A DNA stretch of 17,806 nucleotides from SIG565 sp045601525 (lineage in GTDB: Bacteria; Bacillota; Clostridia; Oscillospirales; Acutalibacteraceae): positions 1 to 17,806 of the forward strand of contig JAZRZR010000023.1 in NCBI GenBank assembly GCA_045601525.1, written 5' to 3'. Positions 1-6,797 of this stretch are shown here, in pieces; within the stretch, counting starts at the first letter, position 1, and the number at the start of each line of letters is the position of its first letter. Position numbers and translations under genes: made by a program. The notes under the pieces were generated by a model that searched no databases, was not told the DNA's origin, and saw only the letters and a list, made by a program, of their open reading frames with translations.

Positions 1-49
1 TAATATATATATTTTAACTTATAAAGGTATTAAAGTCAATATTATCTAC

Positions 50-78
50 TTGATATAAATATTAAAATATTGTATAAT
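50..78 (+). promoter_or_regulatory. sigma-A promoter of the ABC exporter operon
   Basis: TTGATA at 50-55 (five of six consensus -35 bases) lies exactly 17 bp before a perfect TATAAT at 73-78. Transcription would start near 85, about 70 bases before the first start codon at 157, in very AT-rich DNA. Bases 1-49 upstream show nothing I can name. Confidence 0.8.
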
Positions 79-156
79 GTTTAAGAAATTTTAACAAAAA
101 GCAAAATAATTTGTGGTATTGTATTTTTAGAATAATGCTTGAACGGAGGAAAAGGT

Positions 157-1125
157 ATGATAGAAGTAACTTCTCTATCAAAAAATTACGGTGCACATCT
201 TGCAGTTGATAATGTGAGCTTTAGCATCCAAAAGGGTGAAATAGTAGGCTTTTTAGGACCAAACGGTGCCGGCAAATCTACAATTATGAATATTATCACG
301 GGCTATCTTTCTTTAACAGAAGGTAGCGTTTCGGTAGATGGTTTTGATGTGCTCGAGTCACCCGAGGAGGTAAAACGCCGTATTGGTTATTTGCCCGAAA
401 TCCCCCCGCTTTACACCGATATGACGGTAAGGGAATACCTTTATTTTATTTATGATTTGAAAAAGGTTAAATTTCCTAAAAAACCGCACATTGATGAGAT
501 TATCAATCTTGTAAAAATAGAAAATGTAGCCGAAAGACTTATTAAAAATCTTTCAAAGGGCTACCGTCAGCGTGTGGGTATCGCACAGGCCCTTGTGGGC
601 AACCCCGATTTGCTTATTTTGGATGAGCCAACCGTTGGTCTTGACCCCAAGCAAATTATTGAAATCCGCAATCTTATAGCCCGTCTTGGCAAAAACCACA
701 CAATTATTTTGTCTTCGCATATTTTGTCTGAAATTCAGGCGGTTTGCAAAAGGGTTATCATTATAAATAAAGGCAAACTTGTTGCCGATGATACCCCCGA
801 TAATCTTTCAAAAACTCTTTCAAATGACCATTCGGTAGTTGTTAGAGTTAACGGCACAACCGATGAGGTTATGCGTGCTCTCGAGAGCGTTAAGGATGTA
901 GAAAAGGTTGTTTGCCTCGGTCAAAAGGAAAAGGGAACAAACGATTATGTTATAACCCCAAAAGCAGGCGCCGATATTCGTGCAGGTGTTTCCTCTCGCT
1001 TAAACGAGCGTGGTAAAACAATTTTATCCCTTACAAGCAATCAGTTAAGTCTTGAGCAGGTATTTATGAGATTGACCTATGAAAGCGATATAGCGGAAAT
1101 TTCCAACGAGGGAGGTAATAAATAA
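157..1125 (+). CDS. ABC transporter ATP-binding protein, GldA-like
   Basis: This is the nucleotide-binding subunit of an ABC-2 exporter; it hydrolyses ATP on the cytoplasmic face to drive the membrane partner encoded next. Over 322 residues it shows Walker A GPNGAGKST (34-42), signature LSKGY (132-136), Walker B LLILDEP with a D-loop GLDP (152-164) and a switch histidine in LSSHILSE. The Q-loop reads YLPE instead of ending in Gln, as in the GldA branch. After about residue 225 a small extra domain follows, usual for ABC-2 ATPases. I place the start at ATG 157 because GGAGGA at 145-150 sits 6 bases upstream; an in-frame TTG at 139 would put that site inside the gene. The gene overlaps the next by one base (TAATG). 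The substrate is unknown. Confidence 0.93.
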   Translation: MIEVTSLSKNYGAHLAVDNVSFSIQKGEIVGFLGPNGAGKSTIMNIITGYLSLTEGSVSVDGFDVLESPEEVKRRIGYLPEIPPLYTDMTVREYLYFIYDLKKVKFPKKPHIDEIINLVKIENVAERLIKNLSKGYRQRVGIAQALVGNPDLLILDEPTVGLDPKQIIEIRNLIARLGKNHTIILSSHILSEIQAVCKRVIIINKGKLVADDTPDNLSKTLSNDHSVVVRVNGTTDEVMRALESVKDVEKVVCLGQKEKGTNDYVITPKAGADIRAGVSSRLNERGKTILSLTSNQLSLEQVFMRLTYESDIAEISNEGGNK

Positions 1126-1826
1126 TGTCGGCAATATTCAAAAGAGAACTTAAATCTTATTTTCTTAACCCGATAGGCTTTGTTATCCTCGGTGTTTTCA
1201 CCTGTTTTTCAGGAATTTTCTTTGCCTTGATTTTTTCAAGCGGTATGCCGAATGTTGAGTATGTCGTTTCAACAATGGCAGGCATTTTAATCTATGCAAT
1301 TCCCTTTATTACGATGCGCCTTATAAGTGAGGACCGTCGCCAAAAGGTTGACCAAGCCTTGCTCACCGCCCCCGTAAGCGTTACAGGGATAGTAATGGGC
1401 AAGTTTTTAGCCGCCCTCACTCTTTACGGCGCAGGCTTTGCCATTACCTTGCTTTATCAACTTATAATAGCATTTTATATCACAACAAACTGGCTTGTAT
1501 ATCTTTATGCCTTGCTTGGCGCCTTGCTTTTGGGCGCGGCAATTATTTCAATCGGTATGTTCATATCTTCACTTACCGAAAGCCCTGTTGTTTCGGCCGC
1601 AATCACTTTTGGCGTGATTTTGGCTTCAATGATGATAAGCAGTTATTCAAGTCAAATAACATCACCCATTTTGCAAAGGGTATGCACTGCGTTGGCTTTT
1701 GTAGATAGATTTTATAATTTTTCTTCCTCAACCCTTAATCTTGCTGATATTGTTTATATGTTAAGCATAGCGGCAGTATTTGTGTTTTTAACTGTGCGTT
1801 CGGTTGAGAAGCGCCGTTGGGCATAA
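1125..1826 (+). CDS. ABC-2 type permease, GldF-like
   Basis: Membrane subunit of the exporter, 233 residues. The N-terminal stretch MSAIFKRELKSYFLNP is the typical cytoplasmic lead-in of ABC-2/GldF permeases that run an ATPase-coupling helix into the first membrane span. About six hydrophobic segments follow: roughly residues 17-38, 47-66, 92-118, 124-148, 153-172 and 208-224. The loop with SEDRRQKVDQALLTAPVS between spans 2 and 3 is characteristic of this family. GGAGG at 1111-1115 lies 9 bases before the ATG, which shares one base with the stop of the ATPase gene. It works with the ATPase upstream and the GldG-like protein downstream. The family is firm; the substrate is not known. Confidence 0.9.
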   Translation: MSAIFKRELKSYFLNPIGFVILGVFTCFSGIFFALIFSSGMPNVEYVVSTMAGILIYAIPFITMRLISEDRRQKVDQALLTAPVSVTGIVMGKFLAALTLYGAGFAITLLYQLIIAFYITTNWLVYLYALLGALLLGAAIISIGMFISSLTESPVVSAAITFGVILASMMISSYSSQITSPILQRVCTALAFVDRFYNFSSSTLNLADIVYMLSIAAVFVFLTVRSVEKRRWA

Positions 1827-1839
1827 GGAGGGCATAAAA

Positions 1840-3396
1840 ATGAAAAAGTTTTTCAGTTTCAACAAAACAAAACTAAAGCATGGCTCTTATGCAACGGCAA
1901 TCACTGCAGTTGTTATAGTTGTTGCAATCCTTATCAATGTTTTAATGGGCGTTTTGTCTAACAAAGGTCTTTTGAAAGTGGACCTTACAAAAACAGGTGA
2001 CAATTCAATCAGTCAAGAAAATATTGATTTTATCAAAAGTGTCGATAAGCAAATCAAAATAACTGTTTTCTCTACCGAGGCAGGATATTCGGGTGGACAA
2101 TTAGCAAACTTTGCCGAGCAATATAAAAATGTTGTGGATGATAGCAAATATTACGCTCAAACAATCACTTTGCTCAACAGTTATGCCGAACTTAACAAGA
2201 ACATTAAGATAGAGTATGTAGATTTTTATAGCGATACAACCGAAAAATATGCCGAGGACCATCCAAATCTTTTTTATGGTGATATAGTGGTTGAAATCGG
2301 TGAGGGCGAGCTTGCAAAGAGCCGTCTTGTAACCTATGAGGACATTTACACCTATTCCGATACAACAGGCTATGCAGACTATGGTTATTCAAACTATTAT
2401 GTTGATTCAAATAAGCTCGAAACTGCCCTTTCAAGCGCAATAAATACACTTGTAAGCGGAGAGGAAAGGCAATTAGCCCTTGTAGGCACCCACTCAAATA
2501 CAACCTATTTTGAGTCGCTTTATAAAAACGCGCTTTCACTTAACAGTTTTACGGTTTCATCAATAAACGATAATATTCTTTCAAAAATTGATGATGAGAT
2601 AGATGTTTTGGCAATCGTTGCCCCTGTTTCCGACTTTTTGCCGAGCGAAATTTCGGTTATGAACGAGTGGCTTCGCAACGGCGAAAAACTTGGCCGCGCA
2701 ATCATCTTTTTCCCCGGCGTTTCTATGGATAATCTCCCTGTTCTCAGCGAGTTTTTGGCTGAATGGGGTATAAAGTACGGCGATGGCATACTTTATCAAA
2801 CCGATTCAACCCAACACGCTTCGGGCGACAATACAACAATGGTTGCCTTTGTTGAGGACAACGAAATTGCCAACAAGATGTTTAATGCTACCGATAATGC
2901 AATTATAGGCAGCAACCTTAATATGGAAAGGGCATACGAAACCTATGCTTCCCGCAAAACAACAGTATTGCTCAGCACTAACGACCAGGTTGCAGTGAAA
3001 CCCTCATCTGCATCAACCAGTTGGACACCTGATAGCAACGCCGAACTAAAGGTTCGCCCCAATTTGATTGTTACCGAAGAAGAATCAATCGTTGATAACC
3101 AGCAGTATTTAGGTTATGTTGCCGCTTTTTCGAGTATTGAATTTATCTATTCCGATTGGGCTCAATATGAAAGCCTTGTAAACCTTGATGCAGCGGTTAA
3201 AACTGCCGTTTATATATCGGGAATGGATACCGCTAACAAAATGACCTTTGTTCCCAAAACCATTACTGTTGAGAGTTTTGCCGATAGTGTTACTGAAAGT
3301 TCAGGCCTTGTTATAAGATTGATTTTTGCAGTTGTTATTCCAATTTCGCTTATCGTGACGGGCTTTGTTGTTTGGTTTAGGAGGAAGCGTAGATGA
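1840..3396 (+). CDS. GldG-like ABC-type transport auxiliary membrane protein
   Basis: A 518-residue protein with a membrane span near each end: about residues 18-40 (ending AILINVLMGVLS) and about 490-510, just before a basic WFRRKRR tail. The large middle part is therefore extracytoplasmic. It has the layout of the ABC_transp_aux/GldG family: an N-terminal half resembling IKITVFST-type thioredoxin-like folds, then a domain with DVLAIVAPVSDFLPSEI and NEWLRNGEKLGRAIIFF. GldG proteins accompany GldA/GldF in Bacteroidetes gliding and secretion, but this subtype is common in non-gliding Clostridia, where its job is unknown. I chose ATG 1840 because AAGGAGGG at 1825-1832 precedes it by 7 bases; an in-frame TTG at 1804 lies inside the permease gene and has no such site. 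It overlaps the next gene by ATGA. Confidence 0.85.
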   Translation: MKKFFSFNKTKLKHGSYATAITAVVIVVAILINVLMGVLSNKGLLKVDLTKTGDNSISQENIDFIKSVDKQIKITVFSTEAGYSGGQLANFAEQYKNVVDDSKYYAQTITLLNSYAELNKNIKIEYVDFYSDTTEKYAEDHPNLFYGDIVVEIGEGELAKSRLVTYEDIYTYSDTTGYADYGYSNYYVDSNKLETALSSAINTLVSGEERQLALVGTHSNTTYFESLYKNALSLNSFTVSSINDNILSKIDDEIDVLAIVAPVSDFLPSEISVMNEWLRNGEKLGRAIIFFPGVSMDNLPVLSEFLAEWGIKYGDGILYQTDSTQHASGDNTTMVAFVEDNEIANKMFNATDNAIIGSNLNMERAYETYASRKTTVLLSTNDQVAVKPSSASTSWTPDSNAELKVRPNLIVTEEESIVDNQQYLGYVAAFSSIEFIYSDWAQYESLVNLDAAVKTAVYISGMDTANKMTFVPKTITVESFADSVTESSGLVIRLIFAVVIPISLIVTGFVVWFRRKRR

Positions 3397-4919
3397 CTCC
3401 CGAAAATAACCAAAAAAACCTAATTAACGATAGCGAATCCACAATTTTTTCTAACCCTGCGCATTATAACGAAGAAAACACAAAGGCAAAAAAAAGCGTT
3501 AAAAAATGGGTTAAGGTTTTGTCGGTGTTTTTGGCGGCTTGCCTTGTCGGTGGTGCAACATTTGCCGCAGTAAAGCTTATTCCCGATAAAGAGGATGAGC
3601 CGGAACAAAACAACACAATAGTTGTTACAACCACCGCCGCCGCAAAGGTAGGTTCTATAAAGATTACTAATGAGGCAGGCAGCGTAACCCTTAAAACAAA
3701 GTTTGATGAAGAGGATAAAACTTCAGTTTTGTGGTCTTTAGACGGCATTTCCGAAAGTCTTACCGATTCCTCAAAAATTTCCTCAACTGCGGCGACAGTT
3801 TTAACCCTTAACGCTACGGCCGAGCTTCAAAAAGAAGATATAGATTACGGCTTTGATAACCCCGCCGCTTTTGCTGAGATAAAGGGCAACGAGGGCGGTG
3901 TAGAGGACTATACTGTTACGGTAGGTAAAGAGGCGGTAGGTGGCTATGGCCATTATCTTTCGCTTTCTACAAAGCCCGAAACGGTTTATGTTGTTGATAC
4001 ATCGGTTATGTTATCGCTTCAGTGTGTTCCAACCGATTTTGCGGTATCAACGGCATATTCGGGTATTGAGGAAACCACCGCAAATGCGGATTGCTTTTCG
4101 GAGGGTGAAATTATAGACTTCGATTATTTCTCACTTAGCGGAAAGCAATATGATAGCGAGATTAAGATTACAGTTCAGGAAGATGAGTCTATAAATGCAT
4201 ATTTTGCGTTTCTTATGGAAAAGCCGCACTATCGCATTGCAGGTACCGAGAAGCCACAGGAGGTTGTTGATTTCTTTGTGTCGGGTGTTTCGGCGGCAGG
4301 AGCCTTCTGCTACAATCCTACCGATGCCGACTTTAGAAACTATGGCCTTGATAACCCCGACGCTGTGATTTCAATGTCTATGAAGGGTAAGGTTTATACG
4401 GCAAAGGTGGCATATATCGACGATACCTATTGCGCCTTTTACAGCAAGCAATATGATATAATATTCAAGGTTGCTCGCAATTCAATGCCTTTCCTTCAAT
4501 ATAGACTTGAGGATTATTATTCAACCCTTTTGATACTTGAAAACCTTTCAGGCGTATCAAAATTTGAGGTTAAGGCCGAAGACCAAACTTATTCCTTTGA
4601 TGTGTCCTATGAGCAAACCGAAACTGACCGTATATATACCATAAAAACAGGCGATAAAACGGTAGATACCGACGCCTTTAAGGATATGTATCAAACGCTT
4701 GTGGGAATTACGCCGATTTCTCACGAAACCAAAAATATAGAAAAAAGCGTGTGCACCGTAAGGTTTGTTCACTCATCCGATATAGAGGATACTGTGCTTT
4801 CCTTTAAGGAATATTCTTCGGGTCGCTATCAAGCCGAGGCCAACGGAATGATAATAGGCATAATCACAAAGAGTGATTATGACACCTTCTTAAACAAGGT
4901 AAAAAATATAGCAAAATAA
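3393..4919 (+). CDS. Membrane-anchored protein with two DUF4340-like repeats
   Basis: A 508-residue protein. A hydrophilic cytoplasmic N-terminus (1-39) is followed by one membrane span (about 40-62, VLSVFLAACLVGGATFAAV), a short acidic/Thr-rich linker and a large extracytoplasmic part. Two stretches share the DUF4340 landmark: YGFDNPAA near residue 152 and YGLDNPDA near residue 316, each followed by beta-rich sequence that carries a ValTyr-type core. DUF4340 proteins are regularly encoded beside GldA/F/G-type ABC genes, as here, and are thought to be part of that envelope complex; no biochemical role is established. The start overlaps the stop of the GldG-like gene (ATGA at 3393-3396), with AGGAGG about 9 bases upstream, indicating coupled translation. 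It is the last gene before the terminator. Confidence 0.83.
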   Translation: MTPENNQKNLINDSESTIFSNPAHYNEENTKAKKSVKKWVKVLSVFLAACLVGGATFAAVKLIPDKEDEPEQNNTIVVTTTAAAKVGSIKITNEAGSVTLKTKFDEEDKTSVLWSLDGISESLTDSSKISSTAATVLTLNATAELQKEDIDYGFDNPAAFAEIKGNEGGVEDYTVTVGKEAVGGYGHYLSLSTKPETVYVVDTSVMLSLQCVPTDFAVSTAYSGIEETTANADCFSEGEIIDFDYFSLSGKQYDSEIKITVQEDESINAYFAFLMEKPHYRIAGTEKPQEVVDFFVSGVSAAGAFCYNPTDADFRNYGLDNPDAVISMSMKGKVYTAKVAYIDDTYCAFYSKQYDIIFKVARNSMPFLQYRLEDYYSTLLILENLSGVSKFEVKAEDQTYSFDVSYEQTETDRIYTIKTGDKTVDTDAFKDMYQTLVGITPISHETKNIEKSVCTVRFVHSSDIEDTVLSFKEYSSGRYQAEANGMIIGIITKSDYDTFLNKVKNIAK

Positions 4920-4923
4920 AAAC

Positions 4924-4948
4924 AAGCCGATAGAAAATCTATCGGCTT
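4924..4948. terminator. Bidirectional Rho-independent terminator between convergent genes
   Basis: AAGCCGATAGA (4924-4934) pairs perfectly with TCTATCGGCTT (4938-4948) around a 3-base loop. On the + strand a T-rich run (ATTATTTATTT) follows, ending the ABC operon. On the - strand the stem is followed by GTTTTTATTTT, so it can also end the small lipoprotein gene coming the other way. Confidence 0.88.
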
Positions 4949-4953
4949 ATTAT

Positions 4954-5151
4954 TTATTTCCAATATCCAAGGCTAACGCCCTTTTTATAAACCAAATCGG
5001 CAAGGATTTTATATCCCGCATCATTTAGGTGAACATCGGTGTTGCTTGATGGGCTTTGAGAAGTCTCGGGAGCAGAGGCGGCATTGTTTTTACATGCCAT
5101 AAATCCAACACAAAGCAAAAAGGAAAGAGCAATACAAACAAACTTTTTCAT
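4954..5151 (-). CDS. Small lipoprotein; apparent SGNH/GDSL hydrolase remnant (signal peptide plus block V only)
   Basis: Sixty-five residues. Residues 1-19 form a lipoprotein signal peptide (MKKF, a hydrophobic core, then FMAC) with Cys20 as the likely lipidated residue. A Ser/Pro/Asn-rich linker (21-37) follows, then DVHLNDAGYKILADLVY. The last part closely resembles block V of SGNH/GDSL hydrolases, which holds the catalytic histidine (D-x-x-H, then N-x-x-GY). Here Asp39 is two, not three, residues before His41, and blocks I-III with the catalytic serine are absent. The simplest reading is an in-frame internal deletion of a lipoprotein esterase; a genuine small lipoprotein is the alternative. 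It has its own good promoter but only a weak ribosome site (AAAAGAAG), and shares the 4924-4948 terminator. No hydrolase activity is expected. Confidence 0.55.
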   Translation of the reverse strand: MKKFVCIALSFLLCVGFMACKNNAASAPETSQSPSSNTDVHLNDAGYKILADLVYKKGVSLGYWK

Positions 5152-5181
5152 AACAAGCTTCTTTTAACATACTGCTTAAAT

Positions 5182-5210
5182 AGTATAACACCAAAAAATT
5201 TTTTTGGCAA
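5182..5210 (-). promoter_or_regulatory. sigma-A promoter of the small lipoprotein gene
   Basis: Read on the - strand: TTGCCA (5210-5205, five of six), a 17-base spacer made largely of A6T6, then TATACT (5187-5182, five of six) preceded by TGT, an extended -10. Transcription would begin near 5175, about 24 bases before the start codon at 5151. The -35 directly follows the T-run of the spoIIID terminator. Confidence 0.7.
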
Positions 5211-5211
5211 G

Positions 5212-5248
5212 AAAAAACGCCCTATACTTTTGTACAGGGCGTTTTTTT
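5212..5248 (-). terminator. Rho-independent terminator of spoIIID
   Basis: The spoIIID stop codon (5249-5247) runs straight into this hairpin. Read on the - strand, CGCCCTGTAC (5241-5232) pairs with GTATAGGGCG (5227-5218) around a 4-base loop; the one non-Watson-Crick position is a G-U wobble on this strand but an A-C mismatch on the + strand. Six Ts (5217-5212) follow. The orientation therefore fits spoIIID. Confidence 0.9.
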
Positions 5249-5495
5249 ATAGACCTTTATATTTTCGCCGAGTGGCAAGACCGCCTCTTATATGGCGTTC
5301 TTCCTTGTTTTTTTCAAGCACCTTTTTAACCTCGGCGTATAACTGTGGATAGTCACGGGACAAGCGTTCGGTAACATCCTTATGTACGGTAGATTTGCTT
5401 ATGTTAAATTCCTTGCCGGTCGCACGGACGGTAGCCCCTGTACATAAAATATATTCGCCCAAAACCACAGCACGCTCTTTAGCCGTTTTATTCAT
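5247..5495 (-). CDS. spoIIID: Sporulation transcription factor SpoIIID
   Basis: An 82-residue DNA-binding regulator of the mother cell during sporulation; in Bacillus and Clostridium it acts after sigma-E and prepares the switch to sigma-K genes. The helix-turn-helix spans about residues 23-45, and its core EFNISKSTVHKDVTERL is nearly diagnostic for SpoIIID. A basic C-terminal tail (RHIRGGLATRRKYK) follows, which in the characterised protein helps contact DNA. It is slightly shorter than the B. subtilis protein (about 93 residues). The start at 5495 is supported by AGGAG (5508-5504), 8 bases upstream. It is a single-gene unit with a sigma-E-type promoter and its own terminator. The mbl gene that follows it in B. 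subtilis is not here. Confidence 0.95.
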   Translation of the reverse strand: MNKTAKERAVVLGEYILCTGATVRATGKEFNISKSTVHKDVTERLSRDYPQLYAEVKKVLEKNKEERHIRGGLATRRKYKGL

Positions 5496-5532
5496 ACACT
5501 CAACTCCTAAAAGGACTAATAAAGTGTATGAA
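5491..5532. repeat. 10-bp inverted repeat spanning the spoIIID promoter and start codon
   Basis: TTCATACACT (5491-5500) is an exact inverted copy of AGTGTATGAA (5523-5532), separated by 22 bases. One arm contains the sigma-E -10 element of spoIIID, the other the spoIIID start codon. The predicted transcript begins between the arms (about 5516), so an RNA hairpin is unlikely; a double-stranded operator is possible. It may also be chance. Confidence 0.5.
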
Positions 5533-5551
5533 AGAAAACAAAAAAATATGC
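5523..5551 (-). promoter_or_regulatory. sigma-E-type promoter of spoIIID
   Basis: On the - strand, GCATATT (5551-5545) matches the sigma-E -35 consensus kmATATT at every position, and CATACACT (5530-5523) matches the -10 consensus CATACAnT. The spacer is 14 bases, within the usual 13-15. The start would be near 5516, a few bases before AGGAG. Known biology agrees: spoIIID is a sigma-E gene in B. subtilis. The -35 lies in the T-rich tail of the preceding operon's terminator. Bases 5511-5520 on the + strand (AAGGACTAAT) match nine of ten positions of the SpoIIID site WWRRACARNY, hinting at autoregulation. Confidence 0.75.
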
Positions 5552-5574
5552 AAGCCCCGAATAAATCGGGGCTT
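5541..5574 (-). terminator. Rho-independent terminator of the polysaccharide operon
   Basis: Read on the - strand, AAGCCCCGA (5574-5566) pairs perfectly with TCGGGGCTT (5560-5552) around a 5-base loop, followed by GCATATTTTTTT (5551-5540). It starts four bases after the stop codon of the last operon gene (5580-5578). Confidence 0.9.
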
Positions 5575-5577
5575 TGA

Positions 5578-6786
5578 TTATTTTTCTGGATTGAAAAAGT
5601 TCATATTTGAAAACAAGTTGTTTGTTCGACGCGCGTTGTCATCGCTTTCGGTGCGGTCAAGCTTTTTGCCATGGAAAACCATTTGGAATAGTACCCTTAC
5701 GGAGTAACAGGCCAAGCCAATAGGATAAAGCCAACGGTGCTTTTTGTAAAAACGATTCCATCGCCAAACACGGCGTTTTAAGATATAAAGTTTCTTTGCG
5801 ATGCCTTTTCGGTTTTTACTATCCTCTTCGAGAAAAATAGAGTTTGCTCTTTTGTTCCCGTATTTTTTTCCGAAATTTCCCGCAAAAATGATTTCTTGCA
5901 TTAAAACTTCGGCAAGGGAGGCATCCATTTCTCCAAACCAGCTTTTTTTAGGCATATCTATGTAAAGGTGAGCGGTATAACTTAGAACTCTACAAAATTT
6001 CCAAAGTCCGCATTTTTTAAGGCGAGCCTCAAAGATGTTTACAAACTCTGCTTCATCGATGCTGTTTACAAAAACCGCCCAATCGCAAAGATGTCTAAGC
6101 CCAACACCCTCGCCAACCTCAAGGTGACGATAGATGTGCAAGAGCATACTAAGTCCGTGATTAAACCCGTCAGGGATTAATACGGTGCCAAACTGGGTGT
6201 TATATTCTATAGCCGATTCAGTGGCCTTTTTTGTTGAATTTTTGAACAAAGTTCGATTCGCTTGTAGAGGGGCTTGATTGTGGTGTACCTCGTAAACAAC
6301 ACCATTTTTGGCAAGAGACTTATGGAACAAAGTGTCATGTTTGGTTGTTTCAAACCCGTTTTTTAACAAATGTTTAATGGTTCTATTGAGGTGTTTTTTT
6401 GAAACCAACAAATCTATATCGCCCATTTGTCGAAGCGTTGGGTTTGGATAGTAAGCCGCCGAGGCGGTGCCCTTTATGGTACAATGAGGAATGTTGTTCT
6501 CTTGCAACAATTTGTGCAGGGCGGCATCGGCAACTTCTAAACGAAGATTTTGTTGCATTATGTGAATTGTGAAAAGGCGCCACTCGGCATAGAGGTTAGC
6601 ATCAATATCAGCAACCTCACTCGGAAGCGCATCAAAAGCCAAACCCACAACTGTTTGTAGGCGGCTTTCTTTATAAAGAGATAACAGGTCAACGCCGTCC
6701 AACTTAATGTCGGCGGCGGGATTAAACAAAGCCTTGGAAATAAGCTTTAACAGAACCTGTATTTCTTTGTTTTCAAATTCACGCAT
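5578..6786 (-). CDS. NTP_transf_5 family nucleotidyltransferase
   Basis: A 402-residue protein of the uncharacterised nucleotidyltransferase family often found in capsule and lasso-peptide clusters (NTP_transf_5). The core signature is clear: IKGTASAAYYPNPTLRQMGD around residues 104-123, with the helix-dipole LysGly (105-106) and the metal-binding pair Asp123 and Asp125 in DIDLLV. A later HLCDWAVFV motif, about residue 232, is also typical. The C-terminal part (about 330-385) is basic and aromatic, with one weak hydrophobic stretch (LYPIGLACYSVRVLFQMVF) that could touch the membrane. It is the last gene of the operon: its ribosome site AGGATGA overlaps the ugd stop, 11 bases separate the two genes, and a terminator follows at once. 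The substrate transferred is unknown; a role in modifying the surface polymer is inferred from position. Confidence 0.82.
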   Translation of the reverse strand: MREFENKEIQVLLKLISKALFNPAADIKLDGVDLLSLYKESRLQTVVGLAFDALPSEVADIDANLYAEWRLFTIHIMQQNLRLEVADAALHKLLQENNIPHCTIKGTASAAYYPNPTLRQMGDIDLLVSKKHLNRTIKHLLKNGFETTKHDTLFHKSLAKNGVVYEVHHNQAPLQANRTLFKNSTKKATESAIEYNTQFGTVLIPDGFNHGLSMLLHIYRHLEVGEGVGLRHLCDWAVFVNSIDEAEFVNIFEARLKKCGLWKFCRVLSYTAHLYIDMPKKSWFGEMDASLAEVLMQEIIFAGNFGKKYGNKRANSIFLEEDSKNRKGIAKKLYILKRRVWRWNRFYKKHRWLYPIGLACYSVRVLFQMVFHGKKLDRTESDDNARRTNNLFSNMNFFNPEK

Positions 6787-6797
6787 AGCAAATCATC

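Noticed and set aside
139..156. Longer N-terminus of the ABC ATPase from TTG 139
   Set aside because: The strong GGAGGA at 145-150 would be inside the gene and lies correctly spaced before ATG 157; the family starts at that Met.
1804..1839. Longer N-terminus of the GldG-like protein from TTG 1804
   Set aside because: It lies in the 3' end of the permease gene, and AAGGAGGG at 1825-1832 points to ATG 1840.
2204..2539. 111-codon open frame on the - strand inside the GldG-like gene
   Set aside because: Antisense shadow of a coding frame that continues intact; the translation has no domain character.
5191..5207. CCAAAAAATTTTTTTGG palindrome as a terminator
   Set aside because: Only two GC pairs and no room for a loop; it is better explained as the A/T-tract spacer of the lipoprotein promoter.
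5056..5352. 98-codon open frame on the + strand
   Set aside because: It runs antisense through the lipoprotein, two promoters or terminators and the end of spoIIID; low-complexity composition and no recognisable motif.
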